Below, piece by piece: positions 12,260-25,359 of a stretch of 64,000 bases of DNA. The notes below the pieces were generated by a model, which worked only from the letters and a program-made list of their open reading frames with translations, was not told where the DNA came from and did no database searches. This DNA comes from Lingula anatina (taxonomy: Eukaryota; Brachiopoda; Lingulata; Lingulida; Lingulidae). The DNA lies in NCBI RefSeq assembly GCF_001039355.2, contig NW_019773528.1:1-64000 (forward strand), read 5' to 3'. Both the position numbers and the translations under genes were made by a program. Position 1 is the stretch's first letter. Each line of letters begins with the position of its first letter.

Positions 12260-12514
12260 AAGCATTTTATATGATTATTGTCTACTGTACATGATTGTTG
12301 CTCTTTAAAAAAAAAATTTTACAGCGCTGATAGGTAGGCTTGGTTAAGTGCTTGGGTCAGTTTTCAGAAATCTGTACCCACAGAATAATGCTTTTTTTCC
12401 CGAATTGCCCAGCAAAATTCACACAGCTTATGGAATAAACTTCATGGTTTCGTTGCAGTCTGCTTCAAAAAACAAAAGAAAAAAGCAATCTTTCAGAGGG
12501 CTGAAACATAATTT

Positions 12515-15500
12515 TTACTTTTCTATGGAATGCCTTAAATTATTTGATGGTATTGGTGGCAGCTTCCTTCTCTCTATGTTAGCGTAATCATCAGAGAGAC
12601 TCTTGGTCGTTAACTTTTTACAGCATGCTTTAATATCACCACTGGGAGTTGTCTTTGGCTTTATCTTGGCGAAGTAGGCTGGTAATTCATCAGTGAGACT
12701 TTTCTTCTTCTTAATCCGTATTGGAAGAAGAACAGCTTTTCTAGGATCTTCTTCGTCTTCATCGAAATCATTAATTTCTTGGTACTCCTCTGGAGAATCG
12801 CATTCGTCATCATCAATCTCTGTGTACTCCTCCACGAAATCATAACCATTTTCCTCCACTGTGATGGGCGGGCTGAGATCCACAACGGGATCATCAGCAA
12901 ATGCCATATTAACCACTCCGCTGCTACGTCTACCAAATGAAAGGACTTTATCAGAACAACTCGTGTTCTTTTTGAATCCACCAAAAGAGGGCGCTTCCTC
13001 GGGACACGTTGTGGTTGCCTTTTTATTGTAGCGTTTTGACCTTGGTGTAAGGTGAATGCCAAGATCCTTATCTAATGGCGGACCATAGTCATCAGGCGGT
13101 GGACAAAGAGAGTCAGTTTTCTTCTGTCTGCAGTAACGTTTTGTTGAAGGTGTTGTCTGTATGACTTCATTGCGTGGAGTTCGCCATAAGTGAACCACAC
13201 TGGAATCAGAGGGAGCTTTAGAATGCTGTGCACACTTCAGTTTAATATTTTGAGATTTGGCGTTGGGTGTGTTTTGGACTTCCTTTTTCATGAGCTTACT
13301 TGGTAGCGTGCAGGCTTTAATGATGTTGTTTTGTTTAGGATGAGGGGTGCCATTCCCCCTGTTATAGTCAACCTTGCAAAGATTTGCAACGCCTGGAATC
13401 TCTTCTGACATTAACTCTTTGTGATAACCCCCATTTGATGACATCACTGATGACCTTGACCTGGGTGGTGACTTTGACGATGACCTTGCGCTCGCGGGTA
13501 ACCTTGACCTTGGGCTTTTCATCATTGCGGTTTTCTCGAATGACTCCACCATACTAGCATGCAGACGACTTCCCGGTCTTGGAAATTGGAAGAAATTATT
13601 ATTAGATTCCTGTTCGATTAATTCTAAGTACGCGTTCTCCTGGGGAGGGTTGTTATTTATGTATATATTTTCATTACTGTCGTTTTGTTTCGCCTTCAGC
13701 TTGGGCCCCCGATCGCTTGCTTCGATTTTGCCGCAGTCGTCTTTCATGATGATATACTCAACATGATCCTTCTCATTTTTGTTTATTTTTTTAGTTTTGA
13801 TACTCCCTGTCATCGGAACATATTCATTTTCTGTGGTGGGAAGAGAATGATTATTATCTGCTTCGTCGCAAGAACACTGTTTAAGAGGCTCCTCAATTCT
13901 TCCTTCGTAGAAGTTCTGCCCTTTACCCCGTAAAGCATACCCCTTCTCGGCTCTCGAATTAATTTTAGCAGGAGGGGGAGAGTTAATGTATTCTGTTTCC
14001 TCTATGGAGTATCGTGTAAAAGGCTCGTAAGACAGCCGCCTTGCGTGTTGGATTGGTAGAGTAGCCTCTCTAGCAGGCGGCCTTGGTGAAGGCTGCAATT
14101 TGGGTCTCGGTGGTGGAGTCGGAAGGTGGTCTGCGACGGAGACACTTACGGCGCCCGGCTCTTCCCGTAAGTCTTCATAGAGACCGCCTGTAGCAACACG
14201 ATAAGCCAAATTTAAAATATATCAAGGACTTATGAAAGACAGGAGTTAAAGAAATAGCTAGTCTTGAAAATATCCGTTTGAAAATATTGTAATAAACAAA
14301 TCTCCTCGGAAAAATACACTATTCCCTTTTCAGTTAAAATATTCTTGTATTTTTAACGGTTGATTTATTAAACATACACCCACTAAACCAGGAACAATTA
14401 CCATTACACGGCTAAGTGTGAAAAAATGAACAGAATGCTGAAAGCAAATTGATATTTCGATCTTGGAATAAAAATAGACCCTGTTTGGCGCATTTGCTGT
14501 CGGGCACACATTTTTCTAACATGATATTACGACTGCCAACTGGGAATGAGTCAGGGTTTCGACTCATATGGCTATTTCACGCTTTCAACAATTTAAAAAA
14601 GAAAAAGGAAATTCTTTGAATAAAGTGTTTACCTTGGTGACCCTCACCGACCGGATCTGAAACTATTTCAACTGACTGAGATTTCCTGAAAACGAAAAAT
14701 ATCAGAAAATAGCTAAATCAAAGAACACTGGATTTGTGTTTGTCTTTATGTAGATTCAGAAAAAAAAAAAAAAAAACAGAGAAACCGGAGGCGTTGAGAG
14801 TATCCTATCAAATTTACAGAAATAAGACTAATGGTCTTTCATGCGTTCCATATTTATTTAGTTGACAGAGTAAGAAAAAGAACCTTTTGGGCTTTTTGTA
14901 TTGAGATTCTAATTCCTCGAAGAAACGAATGGTCTTATGGTAAAATGATAATAAATAGAGCTAAAAGCATGGGAAATGAAGAAAGATTGGATGAATTTAA
15001 CTAATTTAGCAACACATGAGTTTTATAATAGGCCTACACGTGCACAGGTAGATGTATTAATAAAAAAATTAAACAGGAGATAGAACTTACTTTGCCTGCT
15101 CGGCTTGATTTCTTCTCTTGGTTAGCCAGGCACACGCTAGGAAAACCATACTGAACAATAACAACAGAGCGGCCGCCGTGATGGTCATGTACTGGATGAC
15201 GGCTTTGGATCCAAAGAAACCACCATCTGAAATAAGGAGTGGGGAAACATTCAGCGTTCATAAATAAGTTCCTTTTATTCTTCCCTATAGCTTAGCCGAA
15301 CGGGGACGATTTAATGTCAGGCGTTGAGTTTGTAAATTGTTTCCGTTTCCTTGACGTGACGGACTACTATGATGCGAGACTCATTAGCAGGCGATCATTT
15401 CAAAGCGCGGCTCAGTTGTGGCAGACGACAGTTGACGACGCGCAACATCAGTGATTTCCTGTGTTAACGCCCTTGTTGAGTTATGTCATAGAGATTTTTA

Positions 15501-16500
15501 CGTGGGATTTTTTTCTTGGCGTCCATGCAAGATTTACGGAACCCTTAGTGCGTTATATAATGGTTGATCTATTCACCGACAGATATCAACACATGACGTC
15601 GAGATGAAATTATTTAGTCTACATAAATAAATAAATAAATAAATAAATAAATAGATGAACTTTGACATTGTAGAGTTCAGCAAAACTGTATCAGTTGGGG
15701 CGGAGAACCATCAAAATGACCCCGTTTCATTTCACTCCAGGCGCAGTAATGGGATTTTGGCGACTATCGGCTGATCTCCGATTTTTTGGGGAGCCAAAAA
15801 TATCATTTTTGAGATCGAAGCAGATGCCCCCTGGATCCCACGCCATATTTTTTAGACTTTTTCACTTAATGACCGTCTCATCCCTGCGGGCGTTGACACA
15901 CATTGAACAAGTGCATTAGGCCGAGGTGTCCATACGACTAGTAGTCTTTTACATTGAAAAACCATTATCTATAGGATGGCGGGGACAAATGTACCAACTG
16001 TGTCAGAGGAAATTTATTAGTTCCGTTGATCTTTTCCTGTTTCCCTCTGCCATATATATAACAACGGCCTGTAAACTTTAGGGGAAGGTCACAGTGAAGT
16101 GCGGACAATTAGGTTACATTTAATTGTCGCCACAGATTTCAAGCTTTGCAACTTAGACTACATTTGTTCAGTAGCTAACCACCTAGACGAAGACATATTG
16201 CAATTCTGAATAAAACTGAAGCATGCCATTATCCGTGGTAAATGGCGTTCCTGCAATTACACATTTTGGCGTTCACCAAAGGCAACATTCAGTGATTGAT
16301 TACTAAAAAATTATCGAATAGGGTTAAACAGAAGATACATTCACGTATATGCAGATATGCAGATAGGCCCCTTATCGCGAAACAACGATACCGTTGAAAT
16401 TCGTGTCACCGTAGTAAATGAACGCGATGTGAACATCTCTCTGTCATTTCTGAAGCGATTCACAGTAATAAGAGAGTTTACTCGGGCATTTGTCTTAAAC

Positions 16501-16585
<85 letters not shown>

Positions 16586-18915
16586 CTTACCTTTGCTGGG
16601 TTGAACTTGTTGGTAGATAAAGGCCTGCGTGGTGACGTTATACGGGCCTAGTGTCCCCATCTTCAGCTGCCGTAGTAATACCCCGGGGAGATTTAAACTT
16701 CTGGCGTCCGAGGGCTGGTCGAAGAACAGGATGAAAGACAGCGTGGATTTCACCGAGACGGTGGTCTGCCTAAATGGAAAACAATGCTCAGCTAACGTCA
16801 GCCCGCGCCCCTGTGTGCGTTATATGGTTGTTTTTGTGGCTTTGGTTTTTGGTTCTTGTTCTTGTTGAAACAGATCGTATGTTTCGATCGGACTGCGTTT
16901 TTTCACCATCAATTTCTTTTATTTATTTATTTATTTATTTATTTATTTTAATTTATATATTTTAATTTGTTCATTTATTAGTATTTTTGAATTAACAAAA
17001 TTTAAATGTATTCAATTTTCAGTTTATTTGTTGTTTGCGCATGACTGTGTACAGAGTTCTTCAAACACTGCGTCTTATAAATCCTGAGCGGTAGAAAATA
17101 AATTGAAGTCATGAGAAACTCAGCTGTTTTTACTTCAGAAAATGATCAAATGTGAAAACAGCAAGACATCATTCTTGCCTAAATAGAAATGTGACAATAA
17201 TGCTAGAAATTCATCATAGACCTAATCATACCGTTCTCTGACGCTGTTTACGGCAACGTTGACGAGGCCGTTCCCGGTAACTCCTTGGTAAACTTGAAGG
17301 AGCTAAAAATACGAAACAGAAAACACAGTAAATGTAACGCCATTAAAATTCCTTTTAGCATGACTTTTTCGGCGTTTAAAATTGCTTCAAAGTAAAAGAT
17401 TTCGTATAACATGCCAATATTGCACACTCAACCCGCACAATGTAGTTGAATATGTTCTTTAAAACAGATGCTTCTGTATATCTTACCTTCCGAACTGACA
17501 AACGTACATCCTAAAAATGATAACCACTGCCCTATTATTTTCTAAAACCGGTTAAAGAAATTGAATAGAAATACGGAGGTCCATTCTTCTAGGTGCAACT
17601 TACGAAAATAGTCCCCGATGAATCTTATGGATAATCAAATAGATAAAATTTTACCAGCGTCGATATTTCCTCTTCGAAGTATGTCCGATTTCGCCTGTAG
17701 TCATTTATCTTCCCAATGACTTGGAATTCTATATTGTATGTTTTTCTTTCTTCAAAACCAAAAAGAGAAAAAACTTTGTTTATCTCACGATGCTGTTACA
17801 TGACTTAGTCCCACGCATTCAGCTCCTACTCGTGACAGCTGTAGCCTCTTTTCAGCGTATTTTTTTAATGCACCACGCATTTTTACGAGACTACAGAAGC
17901 GAAGGTTAAAAATCGTATCAGGGCTAAAACAAAACAGCAGCAGGGTTTTTATTAAGCGAGTAGCATTAGTTAAACTGGTGAGGTAAACTGTTAGGTAAAC
18001 ATAGTATAAAAAATCAAATAATCGCCTCTTCGTCTCCTCTTCTAGTTTTCGTTCCAAGTCAAGCAAAAAAAAAAGTTCACCAACTCGGACAACACTACTC
18101 ACTACTCGAGAGCTGTGCAAGAGAGTAACAAATTTCTTCATAAATTTTTTTTCTGCGTTTTGTTTAATGAGGTCTGTCAGCAGGACGTCCTGCGTTCCAC
18201 ATAGCTGTGGTATTCTGCGCAGCAGAGATTAAGAGTTTGTTTGTTATGTCTTAGTCAGGAAGTGTAACTGAATAGTTTATTTGCCATGTTGGTTTCAGCC
18301 GCAGGTTAATTTATCTTTAGAAATTCGAGCCATTAGTTACGGGAGCAATTAAAATACATTCACGTGTCCTACGAAATGAATTGTGCGGTTTTGCTGAGAA
18401 AATGAACAAGTTATTTTATAATACTAGAATTTAGCTTCTAGTTTTGGTCTTCAAATACTATACTGAAGACGTTTGAGTTTTCAGAAGCAGGATAAGGAGA
18501 AAACGGTTTCTGCACGATCAGGGTCTTGGTCTCAAAATATACGGCATATAATGTGAGATTTTCTCAAAAGATCTGACCCACCCCCCCTCCCCGAAAAAAA
18601 GGCTACTCATAGGATAACGGGTCGCAATACGACATGATTACATGATAATGTTTTTTTACTGTTAAGAAAACAAGAAGAATAAAAAAATATATAGGCTCTG
18701 TGCGAAATAAAATACAAACAGGTTGATTTTTTAAACAAAAAATATTTCGACAAAAAATGGTCACGAAAAAACATTTTGAAATATGATACCCGTGTACGTT
18801 TCTTTCTCGCAATATTCTCCTCTGTATCCTCTGTCGCATTCACACCAACTCTGATTGCTCGCGTCTTGTGTGATACAGCGCCCCTGGTGGCGACATCCAA
18901 CATCCAGACATGATC
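12515..18915 (-). CDS. EGF and SEA-like single-pass membrane protein with long tyrosine-rich tail (N-terminus unresolved)
   Basis: Eight exons join in phase, read right to left: 18798-18915, 17655-17694, 17487-17510, 17232-17302, 16591-16769, 15091-15226, 14633-14685, 12515-14187, giving about 764 residues. The first exon is an EGF-like domain (CLDVGC, GRC, WCECDRGYRGEYCE). The next four form a SEA-like fold (STLDVRLSVRKLL, NVAVNSVRERQTTVSVKS, FILFF), but the usual GSVVV self-cleavage motif is replaced by RERQTTV. One helix (TITAAALLLLFSMVFLACAW) is followed by basic stop-transfer residues. The tail is a single 556-residue exon. It has a proline-rich PTPPPRPKLQPSPRPP, two YxxM sites (YVPM, YIIM), three YxN sites (YINS, YINN, YANI), the acidic YTEI and YQEI, and many basic-serine stretches. 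Such motifs are known SH2 and SH3 ligands; their use here is inferred. A possible upstream exon ends at 20229, but I found no signal peptide. I recognise the domains, not the gene. EGF-SEA mucins (MUC12/13/17 type) are the nearest architecture. Confidence 0.8.
15749..15888. repeat. Small dispersed repeat, family F3 (reverse orientation)
   Basis: Contains GGGGAGCCAAAAATATCATT, CCCCCTGGATCCCACGCC and ends GACCGTCTCATCCCTG: the reverse complement of the F3 motif order seen at 50831-50965. Lies in an intron of the EGF/SEA gene. A TAAA-type microsatellite precedes it at about 15622-15653. Confidence 0.65.
16504..16582. repeat. TAA then TAAA microsatellite
   Basis: (TAA)n passing into (TAAA)n, ending 8 bases before the splice donor of an EGF/SEA gene exon at 16591. 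Confidence 0.9.
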
Positions 18916-20436
18916 CTGAAAATTGAACGTGATATTTATTTTATTTGATCTAGGAAGTTGATAAGATTACCTACTTACTTGAACTGGTGAATAAAAAAAA
19001 AGACACTGATAAGTTATCAAGTAATACTGTTTTTAGAACCCGTAGGACCGACGGCTCACTACAAAATATTTACCAATTAATTTAGAAAACTGTTTTCTAA
19101 ATATTCTGAATCTAACTCCACTTGCTTTGAGGATCAAATTTATATGTCTTTCCTTATCATATTTTTCTCGCCCAAGGCACGAAGATACATTTTGTTATTC
19201 GATAAAACTAGCTTTGAATCCCGCTTATAAAAAGATTCACAGTCCAATAAGCTGAGTTACTGAGTTCACTGAAGTCCAATCTTTGTGATATCAGCAAAAG
19301 TAAATAAATAAATAAAAAAAAATTAATTAATTAATTATTTATTTAATTTAAAGTCAGATTTTATTGAAAAACGGAGGCAATATATGACAATTTCATGAAA
19401 TCTTTTTCAAATTATGTGTTTTTTCTCATTTTTTTTTCGGTAATTTTCAATGGGTCGTTTTATGTGGTTGAAAAATTTATCATCCGGTCAATGTGTCAGC
19501 TAAACGTGCAGGTGCGCCGCAACGTGCATTGAATTTCCTTGTTTATATTTCGTGACGTTATTTAACAGTTTACTCAACTGAATTCGCTGCCTATCGCGTC
19601 AGTTTATTTAACGGGGCATACGTAGGCCTACATATAGTAGAGAGTCTACTGTGAAATTAGATCGAAGTTAATGCATGAAATGCAGCTATTTTTTAACCAT
19701 TTAGACTAAGAGTGAAGTGGATTTTGAATAATAGCCAAAATCCTGATGGAGATGTACTAGTGATTTGAACCGCAACTTTACTAAGTCCAGTGCATCTCGG
19801 AAAGAAAATTGAAATAATATTTGTTGTGTAGGATTTGAAGTTCACGAGTCGTTTTTATTTCGGTAATAAGGTCGCAAACCTGATAAAATTTGGAAAGAGA
19901 CAATAAAGGTATAAGATCATTCTTATCTAATTCCTTTATTTAGGGAGAACTGGAGTCGACTGAACAAAGTACGCTGAAAGTACATAACCTATCCTTATTA
20001 TTATTCGAGACAATTTAACGTGTGAGCGGACACTCGCGTGCTTGTTGATTTATATGTAACTTTGATTTAAAGTAAATGTAGTTCTTGAAAACACCTCGCT
20101 TGAACATGTACTGCCACTTTCTCTTCAGTCTTATCCATATTCTACAGCCGGGGAGATTGAATAAAGGCTTGTCACAGAGAAATGAACTTTAACAGACAAA
20201 ATGACACATCTGTGGAAGACCTACTCACGCGTTTCTGAATAATGTTGATACTGTACCATGCTAAATAGTATTAACACAGTGAGACTGCTTTAATATCCTG
20301 TTGATGGTTTGGCCTTCACCTGGCAAGTACTTTATAATACCATAAGGGAGCTTTATCACTTGTCGCGACGTATTTGCCTCGCTGTCTCTCTCTCTCAGGG
20401 TTTTATGCCCCACGTTTTATGAGATACGAGATCGGA

Positions 20437-21762
20437 ATGAAGATTATATATTCTTCGCTGCCGTTTCTACTGTGGGTTTATCACTACGTCAGCTTGTGTC
20501 TATTTCTTCAAGGAGCTGGGACAGTTAACGCGGATGAACTGGGACGCGCACCGGACGCTGAGACGTGTGCCCCGTCCGAGTGTCACATTCCCAAGTGTCA
20601 CTGCCCAAGCTCGAATCCCCCGGGGAACATCGAACCGTCCAAGACGCCTCAAGTGATCTTAATCACCTTTGACGACGCAGTACACTCTGTCAACATCGAC
20701 TACTTCCGGGCCATCTTCAATCCCAAGTACAAGAATCCCAACGGATGCCCCATAGGGGGCACGTTCTTCGTGTCAGACGCCGCCGACGGATTTGGTCTAG
20801 AGACCCAGTATGAAGTGGCAAAAGAGCTCCATGGTCGAGGTCTTGAAATAGCGGTGCACTCCCTGAGTCATACCTACCCTGAGCAATGGTGGAGTGGGAA
20901 CGCTACATATAAAGACTACGTAAAAGAGATGGTAGGGCAACGACGGAAGATTTCCCAAAGGGCAGGAATACCAGAAGGCGATTTAGTTGGTGTACGAGTA
21001 CCGTTCATGAGCATTGGTGGGGACAACATGTATAAAGCTCTGTACGATAATAATTTCGTGTACGATAAATCAATGCTGACAGGCTCGCTCCATTTTAAGG
21101 ATCGATCCCTTCCACTGTTCCCGTACACCCTGGATTTCCCGCCTCAAGTTGGGACGGTTTGTGACAACGGCCGCGTGGGGAGCCTAAACTGTCCCAGGGG
21201 GTCCTACCCCGGGTTTTGGGCAGTGCCCGTGAATCGCCCGTTCAGGAAAGAGGCGGGAGAAAGCTGCAACGGGGCCGACGCTTTAGGGTGTGATTTTGCC
21301 GAGGATGAAGACGTCTTTGAATTCTACGTCCATAATTTTAATCTCCACTATGAGAACAACCGCGCCCCCTTGTGTTTGCTTCTTCACTCCAGCTGGTTTA
21401 AAAGCCACCCCGAGGGGGTGGACATCGTCAAACAATTCATAGAATACGTCGCATCTTACAAGGAGGTCTACATCATCACAGTGCAGGAACTTGTCCAATG
21501 GATGAAACAGCCAACAGAAGTGTCACAAATTCATAATTTCAAGCCTTGGAGGACGCGATGTACTGGCGATGAAAAGAGCACAGATTTTTCCGATTTATTT
21601 TTAGACTTTTTAAATTCTCCTTATGTTTATTTCATTTTTGCAATATTTGGTTTGTTTCTCTTATTATTTGGGAGGCGTTGCCTATGGAGATGCCGGAGAC
21701 TCTTGATTTCTTTTGGAAAAACAACGGATGGAAAAACAGAGAGAGTGAAAGTTGATTATTAG
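20437..21762 (+). CDS. Membrane-anchored chitin deacetylase-like protein (CE4/NodB)
   Basis: A single open exon of 441 codons from ATG 20437; an in-frame ATG at 20419 would add six residues. I prefer 20437 because it begins directly with a signal peptide (MKIIYSSLPFLLWVYHYVS). A cysteine cluster follows (CHIPKCHC), then the NodB deacetylase domain. TFDD lies at about 77-80 and HSLSH at about 141-145, which supply the metal ligands and catalytic Asp. RVPF is at about 187-190 and LLLHSSW near the domain end. The spacing and the ITFDDAV...NPNGCP text match metazoan chitin deacetylases, which remove acetyl groups from chitin outside the cell. Unlike the secreted insect enzymes, it ends in a hydrophobic segment (YFIFAIFGLFLLLF) and a basic tail, so it is probably tethered to the membrane. 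A pyrimidine tract and AG just before 20398 could be a 3' splice site, allowing an upstream 5' UTR exon. It is the only intronless gene in an intron-rich window. Confidence 0.9.
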   Translation: MKIIYSSLPFLLWVYHYVSLCLFLQGAGTVNADELGRAPDAETCAPSECHIPKCHCPSSNPPGNIEPSKTPQVILITFDDAVHSVNIDYFRAIFNPKYKNPNGCPIGGTFFVSDAADGFGLETQYEVAKELHGRGLEIAVHSLSHTYPEQWWSGNATYKDYVKEMVGQRRKISQRAGIPEGDLVGVRVPFMSIGGDNMYKALYDNNFVYDKSMLTGSLHFKDRSLPLFPYTLDFPPQVGTVCDNGRVGSLNCPRGSYPGFWAVPVNRPFRKEAGESCNGADALGCDFAEDEDVFEFYVHNFNLHYENNRAPLCLLLHSSWFKSHPEGVDIVKQFIEYVASYKEVYIITVQELVQWMKQPTEVSQIHNFKPWRTRCTGDEKSTDFSDLFLDFLNSPYVYFIFAIFGLFLLLFGRRCLWRCRRLLISFGKTTDGKTERVKVDY

Positions 21763-21987
21763 ATAATATTTAGCAATATCTCTTTTCTTGTTGACTAATA
21801 ATAATTTGATATTGATAATAATTTACGCCGATAAAATTGCTCGAAATATAAAATATTTATGCTATATAGTGTAAATGTGTGTTAATCTGTTGTTAAATTA
21901 ATATAGAATTGGATATTCAGAAGAACAAAGGCACGGTATGTATTGTTGCCACCTTGCAAACACTGTCTAGGTTGCATATCGCAATGG

Positions 21988-22302
21988 CTAAAGGGATAAT
22001 AGCCCCTAATTTTGGCGAAAAGAAAGAAAAACGGGTTGACGTATGCGTGCTTATCAATGGTTTATGTATCCGTTCCGACAGTCAAGGTTTTGTCGATTTT
22101 TTAATGTGTTTTTTTAGTTAAAATCTCTTAAGAGACTATTACAAGGGTAGTCAGCTATGAAGTCCACGCGGTCCGATGACAAGAATAATTCATATAACCG
22201 CCGTTTCGTCGTAAAATGAAATTGATTATATTTCCGTGTGTTGTTTGCAATGTATTATTGCGGAAATTTGGATCTCATATGAAGAGTTTTTATCCCTTTA
22301 AC
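21988..22302. repeat. Foldback element, family F2, diverged copy
   Basis: Begins CTAAAGGGATAATAGCCCC, contains a central AATCTCTTAAGAGACTATTA and ends GAGTTTTTATCCCTTTAAC. These match in order the ends and central palindrome of the F2 copy at 59932-60276. Confidence 0.6.
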
Positions 22303-22509
22303 TTAACTCGGGACACTCCAATATTATATAAGTAATTACCCAGAATTCATTATTTTCACATCAATTCTGTGAATCGTAAACTATATAGAACAGAAAAAAT
22401 CTCTCTCTTACATCAGTTACACGTGTATTTTCTTAGTCTCCCTCATGCAAACAGACACACAAATACACGTGCACGCCCGCACACACACGAACACACTGTG
22501 AATCAATAC

Positions 22510-22512
22510 AAA

Positions 22513-22559
<47 letters not shown>

Positions 22560-22560
22560 A
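22510..22560. repeat. TAAA microsatellite
   Basis: (AAAT)n run of about 50 bases. Confidence 0.95.
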
Positions 22561-22897
22561 CACAGCAAATACTCATAGGCAGTATAGGCACTAGCAGAAC
22601 AACTGTTGAACAACTGTTGAACTTGAAATAACCATGTCTGTCACCTCTCAGACCTTCGTTGAAACCCTCTAAGGGAGGTTATATTTCCGAGCAGTCCAAG
22701 CTAGGCTATTTTTTAATTATTTTCAATATATCACTTGTTTCCAATTTGAAGCCTCATTGTCATCTACAACACGACGCACACAACTGATTTAACTGGAGAA
22801 AAGGAACCTGTGTGGGAGAGAGCAAATTCCTTCGGACATGACCTTAAACGTATGTCCGTTTAGTGTTATTTTCATCTTTTCCGTAAAGTTTTAACTA

Positions 22898-22938
<41 letters not shown>

Positions 22939-25180
22939 CCCCCCCCCATCCCCCAAAACGGCATTCCCACCCTATCGACACTTAATGATGAGTCCACTTA
23001 CCGTGACCGCTTAATGTCATCAAATACACCACATTAAGGCATGACAGAATTAAAATAAGACGCGTGCTCTTGTCGCACGTTAACGCCATTTAAAAGCAGC
23101 GTTTTTGTTTTCTCTCTATGGCGACCCAGTCCCAATCGCGAACAAGCGGGAGTCAAAGAGCAAAGTTCCATAAATTTCAACAAATATGTGAGCTGACTCG
23201 AATAAAGGGCCAAACAGATGGAAAGTCGCATTAAATGACGGGCTCTATGGGGAAAAAAAGAGATGTGTATCGAATTGAATTTAATGCAATATGTCCTGAG
23301 AAAATGAGATGTCGTAGTAAGTTAGGCCTACCGTTATTTCAGATGTAACTTGTTCTGACCAAAGTATTTAATAATGACGTTGTTTAAAATGTCACGCGCT
23401 CACGAGGAGGATGAAGAAACGTGACATGAAATAACAATACGTGGTCTAAAAACGGGGGTAATTACATTGCAATAAGTTCAACCAATTTTGAAAGACTGAT
23501 TTTGATTTTTTTAGAGCGTGGAACATATTTAAAAGTGTAAATACCGCTGATAATAAACGTGTCAGTTTTTCTATTTCCAAACTGAAGTCTGTACGCGATG
23601 CTCCGGGAGCATTTATCATTGACAGTGAATTTAGTCAGTTTTGATAGGTGGGAGCAGTCCATAGCATAAAACAATGAAATATTAATCTGCCACAGTTCCC
23701 GTGCTCACGTGACCTTTGATACCCTCTCTCTCTCCCACTCCACTCCTCCTTTATGGATTGGACATAATGCTTTTAAGAATGAAGCGTGATTAATTAAAAT
23801 TCATAACATTCATGAATGGAGACAATGTTTGGAACCTTTAAAACCTCCACTGTGTGTTGTTTTAACAACACTTTTGCGTGTTAATCATTACCCGTGGCTA
23901 GCGCCCATGTTCTTTTCTAAGACAGCCTGACAAACTTTACAGGGTATAATTTCGGTTTAAAATCAACTCCAGTAGTTATTATGATGGTAAAAAGTCATAA
24001 CCACTAACAAGTGAAGGTCAACGGCAAAAGACGCTGAATGAAGGAAAGGGAGAAGACCACTTGTGAAAATTGAGATTTTCTCGTCCAGTTTGGCGTAGGT
24101 CCGGATAAGGCGTGTGCAGACATAGGAACAATGGACAAACAGGCTCGTCCTGGTTCACACATACATCTAATGGGTCGTATTGAGCTCACAAAAAGTTCAT
24201 ATTGCCTTCTGATGCAAAAAAAAAAAAAAAAAAAAAAACTTCACCACACACTGCAATCTTGTCTGGATCAGGCTGCGTGCAAACCAGGCTCGCACCCTGA
24301 CAAGATTCCTTCCACCAAATGTAAGTGTGCCTTCGCTCTAATTAAGCCCAAGTACAGTAAAAGAGGAGGGAAGGTGTCAACTAACCAGTTCTAACATTTT
24401 CTTCCTATTGTGGTTCATTTATTTTTATTTCATTTATTCCAAATGGACTAGTTAATGTAGGGGACGGACATGACTGCCCAGTGTTCCGCACCAAAGAGTT
24501 CAGAGCGGTAGTTTGATGTGGTAACAGGTGACCCCGCAATGACGTCGGAGGGGTCATTATTTTTCAATAAAATTATTTTATTCCGTTTTAATTTTATCCA
24601 AGTTTGGGCCAAAATTTTCGCCTTGCACCTCCACTCCCCTTCCTGCGTCAAGGCGCAGGGACAGGCTGCGGGCCGATAGACTAAAATCTTGGGTAAACCA
24701 GAATTTTATTCCGGCAACTTGCAGTTTATTTATGATAGTTTGGTGAAGTTTATAAAATAAAACGTTTTTATAGGTACAGTGAAGTATACATGGAGTATAC
24801 AGCCTATAACTTTTTATTCTGCTTTCTTAATGTTTACAGATTGATGGAAATTACCAATTGGAAAGTGCATTCAGGGTACTTTGGTATATTACAGTATTGT
24901 CGGAAACTGCCTCAAAATGAGATAAATACCTGTGGTAAAGTTTGCTGGATTTTTCCCAATTTTTGAAATGGAATTTTAGAGCAAAAACAAGTCGAGTCAT
25001 CTGCTGTTACATTTTTGGGGCATTTCTGCTTTTATTGTATTGTATTGATTTCGTTCCCCTGGCAACAAAACTAGGAATAATATTAAAATTCTTTTCATGA
25101 TTTTTAAATACAACATACAAGAAGTGCACATACGTGAAAAAGCAACATTTGTACAAACATCTACCCCCGGTTGGACTGTT

Positions 25181-25183
<3 letters not shown>

Positions 25184-25242
<59 letters not shown>

Positions 25243-25307
25243 NNNNNNNNNNNNNNNNNNNNNNNNNGAAAAAAAAAAATTTTAAAAAAAAACCCCCCCC
25301 GGTTGGG

Positions 25308-25359
<52 letters not shown>

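Noticed and set aside
20229-20257. Possible first coding exon (MVQYQHYSET) of the EGF/SEA gene
   Set aside because: Its phase and GTGAGT donor fit the EGF exon, but it has no signal peptide and no other support, so it was left out of the model.
20374-20436. Extension of the chitin deacetylase to a TTG at 20374
   Set aside because: TTG is not a normal eukaryotic start, and the extension crosses a pyrimidine tract with AG that looks like a splice acceptor.
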